Below, piece by piece: positions 43,618 through 53,799 of a DNA stretch of 64,000 nt. The position numbers and the translations under genes were made by a program. The notes under the pieces are model-generated. The model did no database searches. It was not told where the DNA came from and saw only the letters and a list, made by a program, of their open reading frames with translations. Origin of the DNA: Tiliqua scincoides (lineage: Eukaryota; Chordata; Lepidosauria; Squamata; Scincidae). The stretch covers positions 58,122,356-58,186,355 of the forward strand of contig NC_089827.1 in assembly GCF_035046505.1 (NCBI RefSeq), read 5' to 3'. How positions within the stretch are numbered: the stretch's first letter is position 1; every line of letters begins with the position of its first letter.

Positions 43618-43705
43618 ATCAGTGCAATCCTATGCCTGTCTACCCAGAAGAAAGCCCCATGAGTTTAATGGAACCTAGATGAGAATATATAGGATTGCAG
43701 CCTGT
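43618..43705. repeat. Palindromic MITE copy
   Basis: AGTGCAATCCTATGCCTGTC, CCCAGAAGAAAGCCCCATGA and ATAGGATTGCAGCCTG identify it. Confidence 0.65.
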
Positions 43706-45214
43706 GTTGCATGGGCTCAATGGAACACATCAAGATTCAATTTTCACATGTGAATGTGGCAATTTTCACATTGTTCACAATGTCACGGATATTCTCTTCA
43801 GATGTCAGCACCATCTCCTGGCCACCTTTGTCTTCAAAGAGACCTGGGATAAATCCAAGAAGCTGGTCTTTCTGGTGTTCTGTTGATGTCACCAGATCCA
43901 AGCTCCTCTTGAATATAAACACATTTGTTCATGATGTGATGACTTGAAGGTAGATCTATGGGGTTGTACTTGTCCTGCATGTAGACAGTCAGCTCACTGT
44001 GAATGTACCCATGCACAATTCAAGAAGAACTGAGCTCTCCCTCTGTGGATATGGCCTGTGGGACTCCTTCCCCTTGCTCAGCTAACCTTCCTTGTTCTGG
44101 ACAACCTCCCTATCAGCAGGGGTTTTCTTTCTATATCTATGGCCAGCTCACAGGCACCCCACCTGTCATTTGTCTCCCTGGCCACTCTTTCTCCTTCCCC
44201 ATCTCTCCTCCTTTGTCTGCAGCTTGCCTTGTTTCCTCTTCACTTTTCTCCACTTTCCCTTCACTCTCAGTCCACTTTTGCACTGTCTCTTTCTCTATTG
44301 CTCAGTGTGTCTCTTTTTGCCCACCTCACCCCTTTTCACTGTGCTTGTTTCATGGGCTGGTACCTGTAACAAACCCCGTGACAGTACCTATTCTTGTCAA
44401 CCCAAGTGCTGGCAGTTGATGCCTTGCCTGTTGTATTAGTCCCTTTCCCACTCTCTGGGTGGCTGGCACTTGGCATTGATATCCCTGCTGAGTGCCACTG
44501 TGTCCAGTTCTCTGCCATGCCTTTCTGCTTCCGTTTGTTCAGTGGGAGCATAACATAAGGTTGACAATAGGTTTGGCATGTGGACCTTGCTGAGAAGCTC
44601 ACATATGAAATGCATGTATCCAGAGGACAAGGAAAGCCTGAGACATTTGTTACCATTTGGGGTCTCTTTCTTTCAGATGTGAAAAAAATACCACATGACT
44701 GTTCAGCTGGCACCTTTGTGACCCTGATAATTTTGGAGTGCTTCCCTTGAATCTTATTCCTTTTGCTGTGGAAACTATTGTTGAACTTTTTGTAGAAAAG
44801 TGACATATAAATGTTCTTAATGATAGTAGTAAGTTGCATAAACTAGATACTCCCATGAATGCTTGGAACTGTATTCCATCATTTCTGAACATTAACTGCT
44901 CAGTACTCTTGTCTCCTGATTTTTACTTTTTTTGTTGTTATTCTGTAACTTCTTAAAAATTTTGCTAAAAAAACAACAAAAAACAGATAGGGACTAGAAA
45001 TGAAATGTTCTGGATCATTATCCCGATATATAAATCTATGGGACAGTCTTCACAATGGAAGATGTTGGATAGATACCCATGTCTGAATTGCCTTCTTTGG
45101 GGAGCCTATCTGAAGAATTAAATCCAGTGGGGCTGATAAGAGAAGAGAAAAAGTTATAGGACTAAATGGACATATTAAAAATTCCATATTAAACATGAAT
45201 GTTAAACACTGACA
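43706..45214. other. Intergenic, little recognised
   Basis: Only a short L2-like tail near 44785-44835 (GAAAAGTGACATATAAATG, then TTCTTAATGATAG) is suggested. A 167-codon minus-strand frame at 44336-44839 has no recognisable domain. Confidence 0.4.
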
Positions 45215-45395
45215 CATTAAACATTGACAAGTCTTTGGGTCCAGATGGCACATCTTTGAAAACTTGTGTGAAATTGCTGATCTTGAAGCTTGTTATTAAA
45301 AGCAGCCACCCTACTACAGCATTGGAATGAAGTCAGAATAATCAAGGTTTATAAAGGAGGATCTAGGGTGGAACTGGGAAATTTTCCAGGCATAA
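45215..45395 (+). pseudogene. CR1-like RT fragment
   Basis: AAGTCTTTGGGTCCAGATGG encodes KSLGPDG, followed by ATAATCAAGGTTTATAAAGG and GAACTGGGAAATTTTCC. These follow the order of the well-known reptile LINE RT start (GPDG ... VPIYKKG ... D..NYR). It is heavily decayed. Confidence 0.5.
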
Positions 45396-45485
45396 TGTAA
45401 AGTGCTGGTTATCATCTTTAAAGCCATGTACCATTTGGATGCAGGATATGCCCCAGGGTGTTGAGACACGCTGATTGTGAACCAC
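45396..45485 (+). pseudogene. L2 ORF2 C-terminal fragment, with hAT-like end
   Basis: A frame reads KVLVIIFKAMYHLDAGYAPG, matching the KVLLLVFKALHGLAPEYL block of L2 elements. It is followed at 45460-45485 by GATTGTGAACCACTG, a hAT-type right end whose partner was not found. Confidence 0.5.
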
Positions 45486-46404
45486 TGGAGTAATGTGTAA
45501 CTGGGCCCTTAAGATTGGAAGGGGGGAGGCAACTTGTGAGACATGATGAAGGTTTGATCAAAATGATGCCTGTCCAGTGAAATTGATTGGCAGTAGATTT
45601 AGGACAACTCCTCTGGATTGGTTTAAAGTTTCAGAGGGAAACAAACAATGGTCCATGATGATTCTTCAACATCTCCCCCTTCTGTTTTTGGGCAGCTGAT
45701 TGACGCTTTCAGCTCCTTTTACACTCAATGTAATAAGGCTCATAGTGATGCTATTATTACCCCCAGTTCACCACTCTGGATTTATTATATTTGTCTTTTA
45801 TAAGCGAAGGTAGTCTGCTTGATAATGAACACCACAGAGAAGGGGCAGAAGAAAAGTTGCCTCCTCCATCTTTGGAAGAGTCATCCTCCTCCTTTGCTGA
45901 ACAAAATTATAAACAATGGATATGGTTAATTAACACAAGCCTAGTGGAGATTACCAGGTCTCAATACTGACTGTTTTCTAAGGCCCATTTGACAGTCAAT
46001 GGGAGCTTATTTTTTTCTGTGATATGCAATTTTAAAAAAAGAGATTTGAGGAGATGGGGTAATGGCAAGCTATGTGGACGGGGAGAATTTCTGCTGTGGA
46101 AGTATAGTAACTGCACATTTTTAAATTGTTAATTCTCTTAGGTCTACAAAAGAATTTAAATCATATATGGTCATATAAACATTGTATTAATAAATTTATC
46201 TGGAATTATAAGGAAGCCACTCCCCCCACCCACAGCCTGGGCTAAATAGGAATGTGATATAACAGGAATCATTGTTTGGGGAATTGGCAACACCTGACAT
46301 TGCAAATGGGAATCATGTAGCTGTGTTGACTGCAATTTATCAATGGTTAGAAAAGTACCAGTACCTTGATATCCTTACAAATAAGCCTACATACATAGTA
46401 GTTA

Positions 46405-46405
<1 letters not shown>
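45486..46405. other. Intergenic, no feature recognised
   Basis: No gene or repeat assigned. Confidence 0.4.

Positions 46406-46490
<85 letters not shown>
46406..46490 (+). repeat. (ATCT)n microsatellite, about 21 units
   Basis: A pure tetranucleotide tract of about 85 bp. It is likely polymorphic. Confidence 0.97.
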
Positions 46491-47364
46491 GCTTCTTGGG
46501 TGACTTCGAGCTCTCAGCCTCACATACCTCAAAGCTGTTGTGAAGACTAAAGGAGGGCCACCCATGCAGATCTCCCAGATGCAGCTGGAACCTCGTTCTG
46601 GCAACATCTGGGAGATTTTCCGAGCCTTGGAGAAGCTGCACGCCACCATATGTGGCCTCACTGAGGCTCAGAATGCTGCCGGGAGCCTTTAAAACGCAAC
46701 TTATGGTTTTTGGCAAAAACCGGAAGTCACACTCCAAAGGCTCCAGGCAGCCTCAAAATACCATCCAGAGCCATTTTAACATGACTTCTGGTTTTTGCCA
46801 AAAAGACTCCAGGTGGCATTCTGAGCCTCTAGATATTGTGTATAGATACCCACAAAAAGTTTAGAAAAATGTCAGCTGAGAAGAAGGTTAGTTATAAAGG
46901 GTTTAATCCTAAATTTAGGTAGTCATAACTAAGAGCCCAATCCCATCTTCTCTCCCTCCCCCCTCTTGGTGCAGCTATACTGAAAAGGGGCATGCTGTAT
47001 CCAGCAGGGAGGTGGATCAGGAGGCTTCCAAAGGGAAAGGGGAATTATTTTCCCTTGCCCTTCTGTAAGCCTCTTGCTTTACAATGGGTCTCCTTGGACT
47101 TACGCCAGCTCTGTAACTGGAGCTAGTCTGAGGAGACAAAGGGGGCAGGGAGACTTGCAAAAGTGGGGATAGGATATTGTGTGTACCATCACCAATGGAT
47201 CCACCCCCTCCTGCAGCCTCCTCACCGCCTTTCCTGCCCAGTTTTTCATTATGTCTCCATGGACTTCTGTTATATTTAATGCTGGATTGCAGCTGCAGGA
47301 CAACAAGGAACTTTTGATTTTGGTTTAAAATGTCTCATGATTGCTGATGTTGTGTAGTGACTAA
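46491..47364. other. Intergenic with old MITE traces
   Basis: AGAGCCCAATCCCATCTTCT at about 46932 resembles the CAATCCTATCC-type MITE end. No gene. Confidence 0.35.
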
Positions 47365-47912
47365 CAGCCTGATCCTATAGGGCTTACTGCCCATGATCTA
47401 ACCTTATCAGGTCTCATAAAAAGTGTTGTAAGACACTCCAGCGCAGGTGGTAAGGCCGCAGTGCCCGTATTGAGGCCAGCGCCAATTGGCACTGGGCTTC
47501 GGTGCTGAGAAATGTTGGGGATGTGCTGGATGGTGAGTATCACTACCAGTCAGCAGCAAGGCTTTTCAGGGTGGGGGGAAGGCAGTGGAGGACGGAACTG
47601 GGCGGGAGGAGGCGGGCAGGAAGGAGGATCAGGCCCAGGAGGGGGTGGAGGCAGAGGCTGCCACCGAATCCTAAACCACCCCAAGCCATGGAGACCAACA
47701 TGGGTGTCCTCAGTTCTGTGCCTGCTCAATGGCGGGTGTAGATCCAAGTAGATCCATCAATGCCATCTAAGCTTGTCACAGGGTAAGGGAACCACTGTTC
47801 CCTTACCCTGAGGAGAACTCTGTGAGCTTCCCTGACCCCACAGGATACAGTGGCAGCTATTTCGGCGCCACTGTCTTTCTGGGCACTGGGGAAGGACAGG
47901 ATTGGGCCTGAA
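47365..47912. repeat. MITE-like element with CAATCCTA-type ends, 0.55 kb
   Basis: CAGCCTGATCCTATAGGGC on the left and GGACAGGATTGGGCCTGA on the right are inverted. The interior contains GGTAAGGGAACCACTGTTCC, a word shared with other members. A G-rich stretch lies at 47570-47660. Confidence 0.5.
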
Positions 47913-48009
47913 GAGCTGCAAATCAGAACTTACCAGCTTCTAGTCTCACCTCTGCCATGAACTCATTAGGTGGCCTTAGGCAAGCCTTTCACTTTCAGTT
48001 GCTATATTT

Positions 48010-48478
48010 CAGGGCTTTTCATACTGGGGCATCACGACACCCCAGCCTGTGGGCCCTGGCCCGTTTTCCCTTAAGGGGCGGGGGCAGCCAGGAGGCAGGG
48101 AGGAGGCAGTGGCGCAATCCCCAGGATCTCACTGCTCGGGGGAGGGCTGCAGGGGCTTGGCTGCATGAACCTGAGCCTCCTGCAGCCTCCCAGGGGTGTG
48201 GGGAACCCTGCGCGGCTGTCTGCAGGGCTCCCCAAAGCTTCACAAGTGAAAGTGCAATCACTCCACTTTCACTTTTGAAGCATCGGGGAGCCCAGCGGAC
48301 AGCCGCATAGGGCTCCCCGCACCCCCGGGAGGCTGCAGGAGGCTCTGGTAAGTGTATCCACGCCCTTGCAGCCCCCCGAGTGACCACTACTGTCTTCCCC
48401 CTGCCCCCGCTGCCTCCACCACCCCCCTGCAAGAATTTACTGCCGCTTTCAAACTCCCTGGGAGTTTGAAAACCGCAG
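48010..48478. mobile_element. hAT-like element carrying a long hairpin (copy 2)
   Basis: The ends CAGGGCTTTTCATAC and GTTTGAAAACCGCAG are flanked by CTATATTT (48002-48009) and CTATATGG (48479-48486), 6 of 8 matching. About 48137-48251 and 48262-48380 are inverted arms, with a loop of about 10 bp. The arms share words with the hairpin at 19091-19356. Confidence 0.8.
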
Positions 48479-48879
48479 CTATATGGGAATACAAATACTT
48501 ACCATGCACCATTATTGTAAGAGCATCAAGATAATACACTTGAGGTGCTTTGTACCTGGGCAATGAAGCATTTTTAAAAGTACAGGTGGAGTCTTGGTAG
48601 CCACATTCCTGGACCCACCGCAGATACCAAAACTCACAGATAAAGAAATTTGCTTGTTCCAACTTACGGGGACTCCAAATGTGACCAAACCCTTTTTCCA
48701 GTCACATTTGGAGCCTTTCTGAGGCCCAAAGAAGCCACATATGATTTGGGGAGGGCGTTTCAGAGGTGCTCTGGGGCAGGGGGAGGGTGGGCAATGGATG
48801 GACGGTGGGTGGGCCAGTCCCAGAAGGGGGGGTGGACTGGCCTATGGCACTTAAGTTGGATCCTAAACCCCCTTCCAAG

Positions 48880-49085
48880 CAGCCCAGCCTAACTCCAGGC
48901 TGCTCGAATCTACGCCAGCAATTTAACTGTGTAGATCCGAGTAGCCCCATTGTAGTGGCAGGGGCAGTGCAGTGGCTGGGAAAAATATTGCAACAAGTTG
49001 CACCACAGCCACCTCCAACCCTGCATTGGATACAGTGCAAGCCAGTTGGCCTGCCTGTTCCAGCGCACGTTAGGATTGGGCAATT
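48880..49085. repeat. Old MITE-like repeat
   Basis: It contains TAGATCCGAGTAGCCCCATT, GGCAGTGCAGTGGCTGG and an end GTTAGGATTGGGCAATT, resembling other GGATTGGGC-ended copies. The left boundary is uncertain. Confidence 0.4.
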
Positions 49086-49339
49086 AGTGACACAAGGCAA
49101 ACATTTGATAATGATGTACCTGCTTAAAAATTTTCACAAATCAGACATTCAGTTTAAGAAAGTCAACAAAATGTTAGTATATTTAAAGTAGTGACCAAAT
49201 CTGGAAGTTTGTTAAATTGTTATTTCGTTCAGAAGAACCTTTTTACTTTTAAACATCAGTGACCAAAATTAACAGAGTCAATCAGAGCAACTTCCAGAGA
49301 GGATAACTATGTTAGATTGTTGCAGCAGAAACAACCAAG

Positions 49340-49428
49340 GCTGGAATCCTGTTCACATTCAGCTGGGAGCAAGTGCCATTAAACTCAGTGGAGCTTGCTT
49401 CTGAGTAGATCTGCATAGGATTACAGTG
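49340..49428. repeat. Palindromic MITE copy
   Basis: GCTGGAATCCTGTTCACATT, GGGAGCAAGTGCCATTAAAC and GAGCTTGCTTCTGAGTAG identify it. It directly abuts the next element. Confidence 0.65.
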
Positions 49429-49431
49429 TAA

Positions 49432-49634
49432 GGGCGCAATCCTAATCCCTTATGTCAGTGCTTTCCAGCACTGACTTAAGGGCAATGCAGCTCCGAGGTA
49501 AGGGAAGAAACATTCCCTTACTTTGAAGAGGCCTCCCCGTGAGTATCACCCACCTGCAGGAAGTTGCACGTGTCCCATTAGCACTGCTATGCCAGTGCTG
49601 GAAAGCACTGACATAAGGGGATAGGATTGTGCCC
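49432..49634. mobile_element. Harbinger-like MITE, 203 bp, with TAA target duplication
   Basis: GGGCGCAATCCTAATCCCTT and AAGGGGATAGGATTGTGCCC are long inverted ends that extend inward through TATGTCAGTGCTTTCCAGC. TAA flanks both sides (49429-49431, 49635-49637). This is the best preserved member of the family in the window. Confidence 0.85.
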
Positions 49635-49665
49635 TAAGAGTTTTACAGCAGCTTAAAAACTAACC

Positions 49666-49920
49666 CAGGAGTTCTCAAACTTTATGTTACTGCAATCCTG
49701 CAAAATATATAAATTTGAAGACTCCTGTAATAAAGATAATTGATCAATCAACTCAGTGTTTACACTTACTGGCAGCAACTTTCTGGGGTCTCTGACAAGG
49801 ATCGTCCCCAGCCCAGTCTGGAGATTCCAGGAGTGGAAACTAGTTCTTCAAAACTTTGCAACATCCTTCCAAACAGCATGCAACCCCTGGAAATCATGTC
49901 CCACACTTTGAGAGCCCCTG
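49666..49920. mobile_element. hAT-like MITE, 255 bp
   Basis: The ends CAGGAGTTCTCAAACTTT and TTTGAGAGCCCCTG are inverted. The 8-bp duplication AACTAACC (49658-49665) and GACTAACC (49921-49928) matches at 7 of 8. Confidence 0.85.
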
Positions 49921-49928
49921 GACTAACC

Positions 49929-51242
49929 AATAATTTTAGGATAGGTTTTTTGGACTACAGTTCAAGATGCGTGTAACAAAGTAGACTGTTGTCTCTACTA
50001 GAAGAGATTTGTTAGTCTTTAAGGTGCTACAGACTTTGTAGTAGACAAGAAGAGTTTTCTCAAGTCTGTTAGTAGCCTACATTTATATAGTTTTGTTACT
50101 GTGAATCGTACTGCTTATGCGCATGTAATGTAATTTTGTGCAGATTTTAAAGTATTAGCTGAATACAACCATTATATACATTTTTATTCACCAAAATCCA
50201 GAAGATTATAAAAAAGTTATTTCTGCTGGCTTTTTGGAAGTGGTCTTCTAAAAAGGAGAGTTTGCATTTCTGGTTCAGAAATCATAGAGCGGTCCACAGC
50301 TATAAGAGTCTTCAGGCACAATCCTAACTAGGTCTACTCAGAAGTCCTATTTTGTTCAATGGAGTTTACTCTCAGGAAAGTGTGGTTAGGAATGCAGCCT
50401 TCTTTGTTCTTCTTCAAACATTAGATGAATTTTTAGTACAGTACTTGCTTTGTAAGCTACCTTTGCAACATCACAAGCCAATACTCATAGTTCTTATCCA
50501 AGTAATTACCCAGGTAATATATCTGCTTCCGGGTTATGATGAATATAGTGGTGATGACAGTGGCAACCTCAGATCACCTCTGCTCACAACAAAGCCTCTT
50601 CTCCTTTCTTGACAGTAACAGCTACAGTACTCATTGCCCATTCACTTACAATTTCCCTATTTCTTTCTAAAATGTATAGGATTCTTTATAGAGTTTGAAC
50701 AAAAAGACAGAGAAACAAAAGGAGGAAGGTTCATAAATCATATATCTGTAAGGAATCTTCTAGAAATTCTTCAGACACCAGTTTTAAACAAACTCTTTGC
50801 AAACTATTATTCAAACAACGTTGGGAATAAAAGAAAGAAGTGTTGATCTAGTACAGGTGTCTAGATGCTTAATGTGCCTGATTTACGGTTCAATCCTATG
50901 GGAGCCATTACAACAGTGGATCTTGAGATGAAATGCCACTACCAAGCATGTTGGAACCACTGGTGCAAATGGCTGGCAGCACCACATGCGCACCAGCAAT
51001 GGATCCAGCCTGTGCCAGAGCAGATAGGATGGTGACAAGAATGGGTCATGGACGGTACAGGGGAGATTCGAGGCAGGAAGGAAAAGGGCAGGGGATGGTC
51101 TGGAGTTGGAAAGGGAAGATCTTGGCAGCAGTCATGCATGCTGGATCCTATCCCCTTTTCCTGGCCTCCAACCCTGCCTTCCTTTCCTTGGATTTACAAT
51201 ACACAAGCAAATTCGCATGGGTCCCTTAATAATTGGAGACCT
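49929..51242. other. Intergenic, one MITE copy
   Basis: A palindromic MITE lies at about 50317-50399 (CACAATCCTAACTAGGTCTA ... GGTTAGGAATGCAGCC). Near 50008 is TTGTTAGTCTTTAAGGTGCT, a word common in reptile repeats. No gene. Confidence 0.45.
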
Positions 51243-51254
51243 AACAAGTGGTAA

Positions 51255-51782
51255 TGGCTCTTTTACAGGGATTTTCTTGACAGTGGTGGCCAGGTCATCA
51301 TAGAATTTGTCTTTGGCTTCTGCTGGAGACGACAGAGTCGGTGCATAAGCACTGATGAGAGTGACAGGTCCTGCTGATGACTGGAGCTGCAGGGACAAAA
51401 TTCTTTCACTTCCCACAGTAGGTGGAATGATGGATTTCAGCAGGGTATTTCTGACCGCAAAGCCAACGCCATGTTCCCTGGTTTCGTTTGGTGGTTTTCC
51501 CTGCCAGAAAAATGAGAAATTTCTCTCCTTGACAGATCCGGAATCTGGCAGCCTAGTCTCTTGAAGGGCGACGATGTCCATCTGCAGTCTGCTCAGCTCC
51601 ATGTCGATGACAGCTGTTTTGCGTGTGTCGTCTATTTCTTGCAGGTCATCAGAGAAGCCAGGTGTCATTGTCCTAACATTCCAGGTGCCCAGCTTTAGGG
51701 CAGTAGTTTTCTGTTTTCTGTTGCATGGTGCAGAGTTGTCGATCCACTTGTCGGTTTTCACCCTAAACCCCACGCACCCCAT
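51255..51782 (-). CDS. LINE AP-endonuclease domain (inverted, 3'-truncated)
   Basis: The ATG is at 51782 on the minus strand, about 530 bp downstream of the 5' terminus. It encodes MGCVGFRVKTDKW then LKLGTWNVRTMTPGFS (N-terminal endonuclease strand), DIVALQETRLPDSG (the catalytic Glu region), and HGVGFAVRNTLL, and runs to VKKIPVKEP where the element stops at the target duplication. The exonuclease-endonuclease-phosphatase fold normally continues with a GDFN motif and an SDH motif, and both are missing. The enzyme nicks target DNA for retrotransposition. This piece cannot be active alone. Residues read beyond VKEP are host flank. Confidence 0.88.
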
Positions 51783-52311
51783 GAGGTTAACGGACCGTGG
51801 CGAGGCAACACCTTACTGGCTGGGGACTGCCCAGCTTAAGGCGGGCGGTAGCTGCCCAATGAGATGCAATGATCTCTCCCACCGTCGGAAGCAGCCCCTG
51901 GCGTCATGCTCTACGCCAATCGAGCAAAGACTTATAACCGGTAAACTGCTGCTTCCCGTGTTGTGCCGACGCCGTATGGCGAAGTTGGAGTGTCCTCTCC
52001 AGTGCGCGAAGCCTGGGTAAAGAAGGTATGGAGGATAGGCTGTTACCCATGCAGCAAATCCCCCCTCTCCACGTCGCTGGAATGGTCCAATGGAAAGGCA
52101 GAAGCCAATACGGTTGGTTCCAGCGGCGTCGCAGGAGTTGCCAGAACGTGACTGTTCAGCCATGAACTGCCTAAGGGACTCCGGCTCCTGATTTTGCCTC
52201 GAGGTTGACGCCTGAAGCCTTTTCCACAACTGGATGTAGCCACAAGGCAGTGGAGGTTTGAGGTCAGAGTTTCCTTCTCTTAGATGAGCTGCCTTCCTAG
52301 GCTGACGAGTG
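51783..52311 (-). other. LINE 5' UTR (inverted)
   Basis: Read on the minus strand, it starts near GGGTAGATGGCACTCGTC and runs to the endonuclease ATG. The first 300 bp are the part shared with the short derivatives at 21364 and 28881. It probably includes the internal promoter, as in other LINEs. That is inference. Confidence 0.75.
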
Positions 52312-52380
52312 CCATCTACCCGGTGATATGGTACCCATCTACCCGGTGATATGGTACCCATCTACCCATCTGATATGGTA
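52312..52380 (+). repeat. Three 23-bp tandem units at the inversion junction
   Basis: CCATCTACCCGGTGATATGG recurs at 52312 and 52335, and a third partial unit starts at 52358. Each full unit joins the inverted LINE 5' end (CCATCTACCCGGT) to GATATGGTA, a word that also occurs in the RT just downstream (TCTGATATGGTATTC). Confidence 0.85.
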
Positions 52381-53760
52381 TTCTCCCTTAGACAACTGCA
52401 GGAGAAATGCAGGGAACAACGACAGCCACTCTTTATAGCCTTCATAGATCTCACAAAGGCTTTTGACCTGGTCAGCAGAGACGGCCTCTTCAAGATTCTC
52501 CCCAAGATCGGATGTCCACCCAGGCTCCTCAGCATCATCAGATCTTTCCACAAGGACATGAAGGGCACTGTTGTCTTCGATGGCTCCACATCAGACCCTT
52601 TTGACATCCGAAGCGGAGTGAAGCAGGGCTGTGTTCTTGCACCAACCTTGTTTGGGATTTTCTTCGCTGTCCTGCTGAAGCAGGCCTTTGGAACTGCAAC
52701 AGAAGGCATCTATTTCCGGACCAGATCAGACGGAAAGCTCTTCAACCTCTCCAGACTGAGAGCAAAATCCAAAGTCCAGCTGAAATGTCTGCGTGACTTC
52801 CTCTTTGCCGACGATGCAGCTGTCACTACCCACTCTGCCAAAGATCTCCAGCAGCTCATGGATCGTTTTAGCAAGGCCTGCCAAGATTTTGGACTGACAA
52901 TCAGCCTGAAGAAAACACAGATCATGGTTCAGGATGTGGACTCACCTCCCTGCATTACAATCTCTGAGCATGAACTGGAGGTTGTCCATGACTTTGTGTA
53001 CCTTGGCTCAACGATCTCCGACACTCTTTCTCTCGATACCGAGCTAAACAAGCGCATCGGTAAAGCAGCTACCACGTTTTCCAGACTCACAAAGAGAGTC
53101 TGGTCCAACAAGAAGCTGACGGAACATACCAAGATCCAGGTCTACAGAGCTTGCGTCCTGAGTACACTTGTGTACTGCAGCGAGTCATGGACTCTTCGCT
53201 CACAACAGGAGAGGAAACTGAGCGCTTTCCACATGCGCTGCCTCCGACGCATCTTCGGCATCACCTGGCAGGACAAAGTTCCAAACAACACAGTCCTGGA
53301 ACGTGCTGGAATCCCTAGCATGTATTCACTGCTGAAACAGAGACGCCTGCGTTGGCTCAGTCATGTCGTGAGAATGGATGATGGCCGGATCCCAAAGGAT
53401 CTCCTCTATGGAGAACTCGTGCAAGGAAAGCGCCCTACAAGTAGACCACAGCTGCGATACAAGGACATCTGCAAGAGGGATCTGAAGGCCTTAGGGATGG
53501 ACCTCAACAAGTGGGAAACCCTGGCCTCTGAGCAGCCCGCTTGGAGGCAGGCTGTGCAGCATGGCCTTTCCCAGTTTGAAGAGACACTTGGCCAACAGTC
53601 TGAGGCTAAGAGGCAAAGAAGGAAGGCCCATAGCCAGGGAGACAGACCAGGGACAGACTGCACTTGCTCCCGGTGTGGAAGGGATTGTCACTCCCGGATT
53701 GGCCTTTTCAGCCACACTAGACGCTGTGCCAGAACCACCTTTCAGAGCGCGATACCATAG
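52368..53760 (+). CDS. LINE reverse transcriptase and C-terminal zinc-knuckle domain (5'-truncated)
   Basis: The frame is open from within the junction (a fortuitous ATG at 52351) to TAG at 53758-53760. It starts at SDMVFSLRQLQEK, inside the RT fingers. FIDLTKAFDLVSR holds the first catalytic Asp, GVKQGCVLAPTLFGI is motif B, and FLFADDAA is the catalytic FADD box. After it come LGSTISDTLSLDTELNKRI, VYCSESWTLRSQ and FHMRCLRRIFGITW. The C-terminus has CTCSRCGRDCHSRIGLFSH then TRRC, a Cys/His finger typical of some APE-type LINEs. About 460 codons remain without a stop, which suggests a young copy. The fingers upstream are missing. Clade is uncertain; RTE/RTEX-like is my best guess. Confidence 0.9.
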
Positions 53761-53787
53761 TCTTTCGAGACTGAAGCTTGCCAATAC
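53761..53787 (+). other. LINE 3' end
   Basis: TCTTTCGAGACTGAAGCTTG and CCAATAC close the element. The same end, GAGACTGAAGGATGCCAAC, closes the two short derivatives. There is no poly(A) tail. Confidence 0.8.
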
Positions 53788-53799
53788 AACAAGTGGTAA

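Larger units (their letters stand above)
51255..53787 (+). mobile_element. APE-type non-LTR retrotransposon with inverted 5' half (whole insertion)
   Basis: A perfect 12-bp duplication AACAAGTGGTAA flanks the unit (51243-51254, 53788-53799). The left part, 51255 to about 52311, reads on the minus strand as 5' UTR followed by AP-endonuclease. The right part, about 52368-53787, reads on the + strand as RT, C-terminal domain and 3' UTR. One flanking duplication around both parts shows a single insertion. This layout is what twin priming predicts, with the segment between endonuclease and RT lost. Confidence 0.92.

Noticed and set aside
51574-52020. A 148-codon + strand frame over the inverted LINE part
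   Set aside because: It is the antisense of the endonuclease and 5' UTR, whose minus-strand reading has clear family motifs.
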